Notes under the pieces: model-generated
Seen by the model: the letters and a program-made list of their open reading frames with translations, nothing else
Told to the model about the DNA's origin: nothing
The model's database searches: none
Origin: Chloroflexota bacterium
GTDB lineage: Bacteria; Chloroflexota; Anaerolineae; Aggregatilineales; UBA3940
Reading direction: 5' to 3'
NCBI GenBank assembly: GCA_011051745.1
Contig: DRKO01000141.1
Location: 1 to 7,342, forward strand
DNA length: 7,342 nucleotides
Made by a program: the position numbers and the translations under genes
Shown: positions 1 to 4,921 of the stretch, piece by piece
Numbering within the stretch: the stretch's first letter is position 1
Layout of the letters: every line of letters begins with the position of its first letter

Positions 1-30
1 CAGAATGTGAGTCTGCGTCATCGTGTTCAT
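1..30 (-). CDS. Possible 5' end of a minus-strand gene leaving the window
   Basis: An ATG at 30-28 on the minus strand opens a frame of ten codons (MNTMTQTHIL) to the window edge. A TATACT -10-like hexamer lies at 42-37, which would place the transcription start at or next to this ATG, as in a leaderless transcript. There is no clear Shine-Dalgarno sequence and no good -35 element, and ten codons identify nothing. A second ATG in the same frame (21-19) is an alternative start. This is a weak call that depends entirely on sequence outside the window. Confidence 0.2.
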   Translation of the reverse strand, partial: MNTMTQTHIL

Positions 31-126
31 AGCTCTAGTATACATCATCCGGGCCGGTGTGCGTCCGATCCTCTGAGGGCCTGACGGCTCGCACGGCGAC
101 GCCCGTGCCCGGCGAAAAAAATTTCC

Positions 127-155
127 TTGACAGCCTCCCGCTCCTGGTGTACCAT
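127..155 (+). promoter_or_regulatory. Sigma70-type promoter of the SAM riboswitch / CGS transcript
   Basis: A perfect TTGACA (127-132) is followed by a 17-bp spacer and TACCAT (150-155, 4 of 6 matches to TATAAT). The predicted start, near 162, lies about 20 nt before the first riboswitch base, so the whole aptamer would be transcribed. The upstream bases 1-126 contain an A-rich tract (114-121) just before the -35 that could act as a UP element, and no gene I can support apart from the possible gene start at the left edge. Confidence 0.8.
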
Positions 156-181
156 GTTGAGCAAATCGAATAACACGAACG

Positions 182-288
182 CTCTTATCCAGAGAGGCGG
201 AGGGACCGGCCCTGTGAAGCCTCGGCAACCTCCCAGCAAGGGGTGGTGCCAATTCCGGCAGAAGCGTGGGACTTCTGGAAGATAAGAG
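182..288 (+). ncRNA. SAM-I (S-box) riboswitch aptamer
   Basis: This is a cis-acting leader RNA that binds S-adenosylmethionine and ends transcription when SAM is plentiful. The closing P1 helix is a perfect 8-bp pair, CTCTTATC (182-189) with GATAAGAG (281-288). Inside lie the S-box signature blocks: GGAGGGACCGGCCC near 198-211, the downstream GCCTCGGCAACC, and GGTGCCAATTCC (244-255). P4 is CAGAAG (259-264) with CTTCTG (272-277). A promoter lies upstream, and an intrinsic terminator and a cystathionine gamma-synthase gene lie downstream, which is the usual context for this class. Confidence 0.96.
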
Positions 289-300
289 ACTGCTCCCGGC

Positions 301-334
301 AATCTCCTCTTTCTCTCCAGAGGGGATTTTTCTT
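301..334 (+). terminator. Riboswitch-controlled intrinsic terminator
   Basis: AATCTCCTCT (301-310) pairs with AGAGGGGATT (319-328) as a 10-bp stem with one G-U pair and an 8-nt loop. It runs into TTTTT (327-331). A competing antiterminator can be drawn. TTCTGGA (273-279, the 3' side of P4) pairs with TCCAGAG (316-322), and AAGAG (284-288, the 3' side of P1) pairs with CTCTT (307-311). Either pairing breaks both the aptamer and the terminator stem. This matches SAM-I logic: SAM bound gives termination, SAM absent gives readthrough into the gene at 390. Confidence 0.85.
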
Positions 335-389
335 ATATCCCCTCGCCTTCTCTGGATAAGCAATCAGGCTCCAGAGGAGGCCAGCCGTC

Positions 390-1601
390 ATGACCGCCAG
401 CATCAATCACAATTCAGGCCCGCTGACCCGCTCCGTGCACGCCGGACGTGCCCGTCGCCAGCCGAATCACTCGCTGACCACGCCGTTGATCCAGACGGCG
501 ACCTACACCTTTCAGGACACCGCCGATCTGGTGTCCTTCATGCAGAGCAAGGTGTGGGGCGATGGCACGGATCGCGAGGAGTACGGACGCTACGGGAACC
601 CCACCGTGCGGGCGGTCGAGGCCCGGCTGGCGGCCCTTGAGGGGGCGGAAGACGCCCTGCTGTTCGCCTCGGGCATGGCGGCCATCACGGCCACCCTCCT
701 GAGTATGCTCCCCACCGGCAGCCACATCATCCTGACCGATGACTGTTACCGCCGCACGCGCCAGTTTGCGCTGGCCTTCCTGAAGCGGCTGGGGATCGAA
801 AGCACGCTCGTTCCGATGGGGGATTACGAGGCGCTGGAGGCGGCCATCCGGCCCGGCAGTACCCGCCTGATCGTCTCCGAATCGCCGACCAACCCCTACC
901 TGCGCGTGCTCGACCTGCCCCGTCTGGTGGAGATCGCGAAGCGTCATCGCCTCAAAACGCTGGTGGATACGACCTTCGCCACGCCGCTCAACGTGCGCCC
1001 GCTCGAGCACGGCGTTGATCTGGTCGTCCACAGCGCCACAAAGTATCTGAGCGGGCATAACGATCTGCTGGCGGGCGTGATCGCGGGCCGGGCGGACCTG
1101 ATCGGCGCACTGCGGCAGAGCCAGGGGGTGCTGGGGGGCGTGATCGATCCTCATGCCGCCTGGCTGCTGGAGCGGGGCTTGAAGACGCTGGGCGTCCGGG
1201 TGAAGCAGCAGAATGAGAGCGCGCTCGCTCTGGCCCGCTTTCTGGAGGATCATCCCCGCGTGCAGCGCGTGTGGTATCCCGGCCTTGAGTCCCATCCCGA
1301 TCATGAGATCGCCATCCGGCAGATGAGCGGGTTCGGGGGCGTGATCAGCTTCGAGATCGAGGGGACGCTGGAGGATGCCAGCCGCTTCGTGGATGCCCTT
1401 CAGATTCCGACCATCGCGCCCAGCCTGGGCGGCGTCGAGAGTCTGGTCGAGCAGCCCGCGCTGATGTCTTACTTCGAGATGACGAGCGAGGAGCGGGCCG
1501 CGATCGGCATCTCCGACACGCTGATCCGTTACGCCGTCGGGATCGAGGATGTGAACGATCTGCTGCACGATCTGGCGCGGGCGCTGGCGACACTCCAGTG
1601 A
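390..1601 (+). CDS. metB: Cystathionine gamma-synthase-like PLP enzyme, plant type
   Basis: This 403-aa member of the Cys/Met-metabolism PLP family probably joins cysteine to an activated homoserine to give cystathionine, the entry to transsulfuration toward methionine in the cytosol. The PLP-binding lysine is K218 in HSATKYLSGHND. Other visible family sites are RYGNPT (67-72), the phosphate-binding SGMAA (94-98), ring-stacking Y120, D193 in VDTTFATPLN, and the substrate-carboxylate arginine R380. Several blocks, such as DDCYRRTRQF, SGHNDLLAG, VKQQNESAL, YPGLESHP and QPALMSY, look closer to plant chloroplast CGS than to enterobacterial MetB. Plant CGS uses O-phosphohomoserine, so that substrate is possible here, but this is inference. 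The ATG is fixed by AGAGGAGG (373-380) 9 nt upstream. A SAM-I riboswitch controls the gene. Methionine gamma-lyase or O-acetylhomoserine sulfhydrylase are less likely alternatives. Confidence 0.9.
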   Translation: MTASINHNSGPLTRSVHAGRARRQPNHSLTTPLIQTATYTFQDTADLVSFMQSKVWGDGTDREEYGRYGNPTVRAVEARLAALEGAEDALLFASGMAAITATLLSMLPTGSHIILTDDCYRRTRQFALAFLKRLGIESTLVPMGDYEALEAAIRPGSTRLIVSESPTNPYLRVLDLPRLVEIAKRHRLKTLVDTTFATPLNVRPLEHGVDLVVHSATKYLSGHNDLLAGVIAGRADLIGALRQSQGVLGGVIDPHAAWLLERGLKTLGVRVKQQNESALALARFLEDHPRVQRVWYPGLESHPDHEIAIRQMSGFGGVISFEIEGTLEDASRFVDALQIPTIAPSLGGVESLVEQPALMSYFEMTSEERAAIGISDTLIRYAVGIEDVNDLLHDLARALATLQ

Positions 1602-1643
1602 CTCCGGCGAGGAGAAGCGAGGGGTCGGAGGCCCGCCGGACGG

Positions 1644-1672
1644 TTGCAACTGCCGAATCGGCGTGGTAAAAT
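1644..1672 (+). promoter_or_regulatory. Promoter of the tandem tRNA-Ser genes
   Basis: TTGCAA (1644-1649), a 17-bp spacer and TAAAAT (1667-1672) form a good sigma70-like promoter with a start near 1679, three bases before the mature tRNA 5' end. The spacer contains the short palindrome GCCGAATCGGC (1652-1662). I see no intrinsic terminator between the CGS stop codon and this promoter, so CGS transcripts may also read into the tRNAs. Confidence 0.7.
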
Positions 1673-1681
1673 GAGCGCGCA

Positions 1682-1769
1682 GGAGCGATGGCCGAGTGGT
1701 TTAAGGCGGCGGTCTTGAAAACCGCTGTGGCGTTATACGCCACCGGGGGTTCGAATCCCTCTCGCTCCG
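1682..1769 (+). tRNA. tRNA-Ser (anticodon UGA)
   Basis: The acceptor stem is GGAGCGA (1682-1688) with TCGCTCC (1762-1768), and the discriminator is G1769, as expected for serine tRNA. The anticodon stem is GCGGT/ACCGC, with loop CTTGAAA and anticodon TGA at 1716-1718. The long variable arm GTGGCG/CGCCAC (1727-1732/1738-1743) is the class II hallmark of tRNA-Ser. The T loop TTCGAAT is at 1750-1756. CCA is not encoded (CTG follows the discriminator), so a CCA-adding enzyme is needed. It reads UCN codons, mainly UCA and UCG. Confidence 0.97.
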
Positions 1770-1799
1770 CTGTTGCTACACCCTGAACATCGCATATAC

Positions 1800-1890
1800 G
1801 GGGAGGTGCCAGAGTGGACGATTGGGGCCGCCTGCTAAGCGGTTGTCGGTGATGAGCCGACCGCAGGTTCGAATCCTGTCCTCCCCGCCA
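1800..1890 (+). tRNA. tRNA-Ser (anticodon GCU), CCA encoded
   Basis: The acceptor stem is GGGGAGG (1800-1806) with CCTCCCC (1880-1886). Discriminator G1887 is followed by an encoded CCA (1888-1890), unlike its neighbour. The anticodon loop CTGCTAA carries GCT at 1834-1836, which reads AGU and AGC. The long variable arm is GTCGGT/GCCGAC (1845-1850/1856-1861). It starts 30 bp after the UGA isoacceptor and is probably cotranscribed with it, because there is no usable promoter in the gap and one terminator follows. Confidence 0.97.
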
Positions 1891-1898
1891 CAGGATGT

Positions 1899-1938
1899 AA
1901 AAATCGCCGGTCACCTGTAACACGACCGGCGATTTTTT
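1899..1938. terminator. Bidirectional intrinsic terminator
   Basis: AAAAATCGCCGGTC (1899-1912) is a perfect 14-bp inverted repeat with GACCGGCGATTTTT (1924-1937), with an 11-nt loop. A T run follows on the plus strand (1933-1938), and the A run (1899-1903) supplies a T run on the minus strand. It sits between the tRNA-Ser pair and the convergent STAS gene, so it can end both transcripts. Confidence 0.92.
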
Positions 1939-1957
1939 GTCCCCAGAGAGGGAGCCG

Positions 1958-2326
1958 CTATTTCTTCCCCTGACGCTTTTCGAGGGCGGCGAGCGCCTCC
2001 TCAACCGAGGGGTAAATCTCGAAAAGCTCATGGAAGCCGGAGAGACGCAGAACATCCAGAACGCGCTCACTGGGGCCTGCCAGAATGAGATTCCCGCCTC
2101 CCTGACGGAGCATCTTCCCCTTCACGAGCAGCATCGCCATGCCGGAGGATGAGAGGAACTTCACATCGGAGAGGTCCACGATCACCGTGTCGGTGCGGTC
2201 ACTGATCGCTCTGGAGAAGGCGTCCTGGATGAGTTGAGTGCCCATCGAATCCAGGTCACCATGAATGCGGACTACCTTCAGGCCGTCGGGGCGTTCTTCC
2301 GTTGTCAGGCTGGTTAGACTGTCCAT
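1958..2326 (-). CDS. STAS-domain anti-sigma factor antagonist
   Basis: This 122-aa cytosolic protein is a single STAS domain of the SpoIIAA/RsbV type, the usual full length for the family. Members bind an anti-sigma factor kinase and are switched off by phosphorylation of a conserved serine. The signature is at 50-66, with VDLSDVKFLSSSGMAML. S60 aligns with the phosphorylated serine of the usual DSSG motif, while the preceding Asp is Ser here (S59), as seen in some members. The start ATG at 2326 is supported by GAGAGAGG ending 3-4 nt upstream and by a strong promoter at 2407-2380. No partner anti-sigma kinase (RsbW/SpoIIAB), sigma factor or PP2C phosphatase is in the window, so its target is unknown. 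The C-terminal lysine-rich tail (KRQGKK) is not conserved in the fold. Confidence 0.9.
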   Translation of the reverse strand: MDSLTSLTTEERPDGLKVVRIHGDLDSMGTQLIQDAFSRAISDRTDTVIVDLSDVKFLSSSGMAMLLVKGKMLRQGGGNLILAGPSERVLDVLRLSGFHELFEIYPSVEEALAALEKRQGKK

Positions 2327-2379
2327 TAACCTCTCTCATGTAGAACGTAAAGAGCGGGGGCTAGCATTCCGGTTTCAGT

Positions 2380-2407
2380 AGTATAATGGCCTGCAGGGGG
2401 CTGTCAA
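2380..2407 (-). promoter_or_regulatory. Promoter of the STAS gene
   Basis: On the minus strand a perfect TTGACA (2407-2402), a 16-bp spacer and TATACT (2385-2380) predict a start near 2373 and a leader of about 47 nt. This is one of the strongest promoter matches in the window. A forward-strand TATAAT (2382-2387) overlaps it but has no -35 element. Confidence 0.75.
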
Positions 2408-2464
2408 GTAAGCTCCGGCCTGCGCGCGAGGATTGACACCGGCAAGGGAACACCGCTCCGCCCG

Positions 2465-2479
2465 CCGGACGCGGTCCGG
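2465..2479. repeat. Short perfect inverted repeat upstream of the Lys/Glu-rich gene
   Basis: CCGGAC (2465-2470) and GTCCGG (2474-2479) flank a 3-nt centre. The repeat lies 26 bp downstream of a TTGACA hexamer (2433-2438) that has no recognisable -10. It could be an operator or a small leader hairpin. In GC-rich DNA a 6-bp palindrome can also arise by chance. Confidence 0.3.
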
Positions 2480-2533
2480 GCAGGAGAGACGGGGTTGTGA
2501 GCGCTGGAATCTGAAAGGAGGGGCCAGAACCCG

Positions 2534-2914
2534 ATGACCAGGACGTTTGACGAGTTGATGAAGCGGTTGGAGGAAAAGGGCAAAGTCTCCGACGAGGAGG
2601 CGGCGAAGCTGATCAGCGAGCTGGGGCCGCTGACCGACGAGGAGAAAAAGAAACTCGCCCAGGCGTACAAAGAGAAGGCCGCAACGAAGAAGGAGGCCGG
2701 AAAAGAGGGCGGGGAGAAAGAGAAACCCGCCAAACCGGAGGAGAAAGAAGCGGCGGAGGGCGGCAAGGAGAAGGAGCCGGAGAAGGACGACGAGATCGGC
2801 GAGGTGACGATGGATGAGTACCTTCAGGCCCTCTCGACGCTCGACTCAACCGACGTTTCGGAGGAGGAGAAGGCGAAGGCCCGGAAGATCAAGGAGAAGT
2901 TCGAGAGCCAGTAG
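2534..2914 (+). CDS. Lys/Glu-rich protein of unknown function
   Basis: This is a 126-aa protein I do not recognise. It is extremely rich in Lys and Glu, with almost no aromatic residues, no signal peptide and no membrane segment. Two short helix-prone modules (about 4-48 and 93-125) flank a low-complexity Lys/Glu/Pro/Gly linker (about 49-88) that is probably disordered. The modules resemble each other: FDELMKRL then VSDEEAAKLI in the first, MDEYLQAL then VSEEEKAKARKI in the second, suggesting an internal duplication. AAAGGAGG (2514-2521) lies 12 nt before the ATG, a rather long spacing. The gene is alone between a divergent STAS gene and its own strong terminator. Its strong RBS and terminator argue for a real, expressed gene. 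A chaperone-like, nucleoid or scaffold role would be a guess. Confidence 0.75.
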   Translation: MTRTFDELMKRLEEKGKVSDEEAAKLISELGPLTDEEKKKLAQAYKEKAATKKEAGKEGGEKEKPAKPEEKEAAEGGKEKEPEKDDEIGEVTMDEYLQALSTLDSTDVSEEEKAKARKIKEKFESQ

Positions 2915-2932
2915 CGCGGAGCGACGGACAAC

Positions 2933-2982
2933 ACCGGCCCTGCCTTTCCCGATCCGGCGGGATGTGCAGGGCCGGTTTTTTT
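2933..2982 (+). terminator. Strong intrinsic terminator of the Lys/Glu-rich gene
   Basis: ACCGGCCCTGC (2933-2943) pairs perfectly with GCAGGGCCGGT (2966-2976), followed by seven T (2976-2982). The loop holds a second nested stem, TCCCG with CGGGA, around a 6-nt ATCCGG loop. It begins 19 nt after the stop codon. On the minus strand no T run follows, so it is unlikely to serve the PspC gene. Confidence 0.92.
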
Positions 2983-3044
2983 GCGGAATCCCGGGGGGCG
3001 GCCTCCTCTGCCCGGCGGGGCAAGCCGCGCCGCCAGACGGGCGG

Positions 3045-3278
3045 CTACACGGGGGGCGGCTCCGAAGAGGAGGACGCGCCGACATCCGCCGGGGCCTCCG
3101 GCATGATGATCCACAGGATCAGGTAGATGAGGACCCCCCCGCCGCCGAACCAGAACAGCAGGAAGAAGATAAGGCGCACGATCAGGGGGTCAATGCCGAA
3201 ATACTCTCCCAGACCACCGCATACCCCGGCGATCCAGCGATCCGTCGTGGAGCGGTAGAGCTTTTTCTCGTTACTCAT
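3045..3278 (-). CDS. PspC-domain small membrane protein
   Basis: This 77-aa protein is essentially one PspC domain (residues 4-62). The family signature is clear: KKLYRSTTDRWIAGVCGGLG, then EYFGIDPLIVRL, a glycine-interrupted hydrophobic stretch (about 32-59, one long or two short membrane helices) and a closing IIMP. A Ser/Pro/Glu tail follows (63-77). PspC proteins are inner-membrane sensors or effectors of envelope (phage-shock-type) stress in some bacteria, but small stand-alone copies are widespread and their role is usually unknown. No pspA or pspB is present. AGGAGG about 12 nt upstream (complement of 3291-3296) supports the start. A GC-rich hairpin (GCCGCC 3029-3034 with GGCGGC 3040-3045) overlaps the stop, without a T run. 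Confidence 0.9.
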   Translation of the reverse strand: MSNEKKLYRSTTDRWIAGVCGGLGEYFGIDPLIVRLIFFLLFWFGGGGVLIYLILWIIMPEAPADVGASSSSEPPPV

Positions 3279-3492
3279 GTTTGCCTAAGACCTCCTCGGT
3301 ATCCGGCGAACCGGCACGGGCGACCGATTCGCTCACCAGTGCCTGCCTCCCTGTTCCCCTGCCGGGAGGCCGGACGGGGCTTCTCCGAACAACCGCCCGG
3401 TGTTTCGACATACTGGTTCCTACATACACAAACCCCGGAGTCACAGGGCGGTTGCGGATCAGGTTAGTGCTACGTTGCCGGTTCTCGTCTCT

Positions 3493-3521
3493 TTTCCACA
3501 GGGTTCTTCTACCGGTATATA
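3493..3521 (+). promoter_or_regulatory. Candidate distal promoter of the kinase gene
   Basis: TTTCCA (3493-3498), a 17-bp spacer and TATATA (3516-3521) give a plausible sigma70-like site with a start near 3528, leaving a leader of about 130 nt. The predicted start falls just before the inverted repeat at 3532-3548. TATATA is self-complementary, so the -10 could also be read on the minus strand for PspC. Confidence 0.4.
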
Positions 3522-3531
3522 CGCACGGTCG

Positions 3532-3548
3532 GGCGGAACGTTTCCGCC
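3532..3548. repeat. Perfect inverted repeat, possible operator
   Basis: GGCGGAA (3532-3538), centre CGT, TTCCGCC (3542-3548). The 17-bp palindrome lies 10 bp downstream of the TATATA element, at the expected initial transcribed region. That placement suits repressor binding or a 5' leader hairpin. There is no T run, so it is not a terminator. Confidence 0.5.
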
Positions 3549-3629
3549 TGAGCACCGGCTATCTGCTCCCCGCCATCTGCCAGCGGCCCCGTTGCGTCGC
3601 CGGTCACAGGTGCAGGGAGACGGTGATTA

Positions 3630-3638
3630 TGCTATAAC
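3630..3638 (+). promoter_or_regulatory. Candidate extended -10 promoter of the kinase gene
   Basis: TGCTATAAC matches the extended -10 form TGnTATAAT with one mismatch. No -35 is visible at 17 bp. The predicted start near 3645 would give a very short leader containing the AGAGGG ribosome site (3645-3650) before the GTG at 3656. Confidence 0.45.
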
Positions 3639-3655
3639 GAGGGCAGAGGGACACT

Positions 3656-4897
3656 GTGAGCAAATCAGGCCAGCCAGCGAGCGAACGCCTGACGGGCCGC
3701 AAGCTGGGCGAGTATGAATTACACGAGGTGATCGGACAGGGCGGCATGGCGACCATCTACCGCGCCACTCAGCCGCGCGTGGGGCGGGACGTGGCGGTTA
3801 AGGTCGTCACCGCCCCTTATGCCCGCTATGAGGCCTTTCTGCGCCGCTTTGAGCAGGAGGCACGCACCAGCGCCCGGCTCCAGCATCCGCATATCCTGCC
3901 GATCTACGATGTGGGCGTGGCCGAGGGACGGCCCTATCTGGTGATGGCCTATCTCCCCGGCGGCACACTCCACCGCCTGATCGCCGCCCATCCGACCGGC
4001 CTCCCCCTGCGCGAGGTGATCCGCCTCACCGGCGAGATCGCCTCGGCGCTGGATTACGCCCATGAGCAGGGGATCATCCACTGTGACCTCAAGCCGGGCA
4101 ACATCCTGCTGGACGGGCAGGGGCACGCCTACCTTTCCGATTTCGGGCTGGCGCAACTGACGGAAGAAGACGGTCGGGGGCGGGCGGCCCGTCCGCCGGG
4201 CACGGCTCCCTACATCGCCCCTGAGGTGCTGGCAGGCGACGCACCCGGCCCGGCGAGCGACATCTACGCGCTGGGCGTGATCGTCTTCCAGATGCTGACC
4301 GGCCAGCATCCCCGGCAGGCTCTCGGCGAGGTGGCCGCGACTGAGGGAGGGGTGGCGGTTCTGCCCGCCCCGTCCATCCGGCGCCGGCGGCCCGATCTGC
4401 CGCCGGGCGTGCAGGTCGTCGTTGAGCAGGCCCTCCACCACGACCCCGCCGGTCGCCCCCCCAAGGCGCTGGCGCTGGCAAAGGCGCTGGCCCACACCGC
4501 CGGATGTTCCAGTTCGTTCCGCCCGCCCGCGCCGGAGTTCGTTCCGCCCGCCGGAGAGGCGGCGGAGATGCTCGAGGGGCCTTCCACGCCGCCGCCTGAC
4601 GTTGAGGAGGGGGAGCCGCCGGTCTCCGCCGGAGGGCCTGCGGGAGAGGAGGGCGCGTCACCCTCCGACGGGGATCACACGCCCCCGCCGGAGCCGACCG
4701 CCGCACAGGAGAGCACCCCCTCTTTCGAGACGGAGGAACCGACTCCCTCTTACGAGATCGCGACCACCCCACAACGGCCCGCCACCCGATCCGGTGGGCA
4801 GGCGATGCGCTGGCTGGTAACCGTCCTGCTGGTGCTGATGCTGGTTGTGTGGTTCCTGCTGGTGATGATCAGCCTGGGGCAGGCTCCGCCAGGATAA
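3656..4897 (+). CDS. Membrane-anchored Ser/Thr protein kinase, HCD catalytic loop
   Basis: This 413-aa Hanks-type (PknB-like) kinase phosphorylates proteins on Ser/Thr. The kinase domain spans about 20-282. It shows the glycine loop IGQGGMATIY (26-35), the VAVK lysine K49, helix-C E68, the catalytic loop HCDLKPGN (142-149, D144, N149), DFG (162-164), APE (188-190), SDIYALGVIVFQMLTG and R267. A Pro/Glu/Ser/Thr-rich linker (about 288-380) holds a repeated TPS(F/Y)E motif, a possible autophosphorylation region. A single transmembrane helix (about 385-407) comes near the end, followed by only a few residues, so there is no extracellular sensor domain. The arginine of HRD is cysteine (C143), making it a non-RD-type kinase. 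The start is GTG, with AGAGGG 5 nt upstream. The neighbours are PspC (divergent) and a TIR gene (convergent, 18 bp apart). Confidence 0.95.
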   Translation: MSKSGQPASERLTGRKLGEYELHEVIGQGGMATIYRATQPRVGRDVAVKVVTAPYARYEAFLRRFEQEARTSARLQHPHILPIYDVGVAEGRPYLVMAYLPGGTLHRLIAAHPTGLPLREVIRLTGEIASALDYAHEQGIIHCDLKPGNILLDGQGHAYLSDFGLAQLTEEDGRGRAARPPGTAPYIAPEVLAGDAPGPASDIYALGVIVFQMLTGQHPRQALGEVAATEGGVAVLPAPSIRRRRPDLPPGVQVVVEQALHHDPAGRPPKALALAKALAHTAGCSSSFRPPAPEFVPPAGEAAEMLEGPSTPPPDVEEGEPPVSAGGPAGEEGASPSDGDHTPPPEPTAAQESTPSFETEEPTPSYEIATTPQRPATRSGGQAMRWLVTVLLVLMLVVWFLLVMISLGQAPPG

Positions 4898-4900
4898 CGG

Positions 4901-4921
4901 CGCTGAGGTGCAGCTTCAGCG
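4901..4921. terminator. Weak hairpin between convergent kinase and TIR genes
   Basis: CGCTGA (4901-4906) and TCAGCG (4916-4921) form a 6-bp stem (7 with a G-T pair) in the 18-bp gap, overlapping the TIR stop codon. There is no T run on either strand, so it is a poor intrinsic terminator at best. Transcripts of the two genes probably overlap here. Confidence 0.3.

Larger units (their letters stand above)
3279..3655. other. Divergent intergenic region between PspC and kinase genes
   Basis: These 377 bp hold no gene I can support, since open frames here lack an RBS and recognisable protein content. The region should carry the promoters of both divergent genes. The visible elements are a hairpin GCCTCCC (3345-3351) with GGGAGGC (3364-3370) near the PspC start, two candidate forward promoters, and an inverted repeat at 3532-3548 (listed separately). 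I found no convincing minus-strand promoter for PspC. Local base composition is less GC-skewed than the flanking genes, as expected for regulatory DNA. Confidence 0.6.

Noticed and set aside
414..1649. Long 411-aa open frame on the minus strand opposite the CGS gene
   Set aside because: It is the antisense shadow of a clear PLP enzyme. It is full of His/Gln/Arg low-information sequence, has no RBS and matches no family.
1774..1799. TTGCTA-N16-TATACG as a promoter for the second tRNA-Ser
   Set aside because: The -10 would overlap the first bases of the tRNA and transcription would start inside it.
2382..2387. Forward-strand TATAAT as a promoter for the Lys/Glu-rich gene
   Set aside because: No -35 element is present 16-18 bp upstream, and it coincides with the complement of the strong STAS -10.
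2433..2438. TTGACA as the -35 of the Lys/Glu-rich gene
   Set aside because: The sequence at the -10 distance is CTCCGC, with no acceptable -10 nearby. I leave this gene without a called promoter.
3281..3717. Open frames across the PspC-kinase intergenic region
   Set aside because: They have no RBS or recognisable protein content, and they overlap the palindrome, promoter elements and the kinase start.
4089..4820. Arg/Pro-rich open frames on both strands within the kinase gene
   Set aside because: These are typical GC-rich shadow frames. The kinase frame has all catalytic motifs in order.
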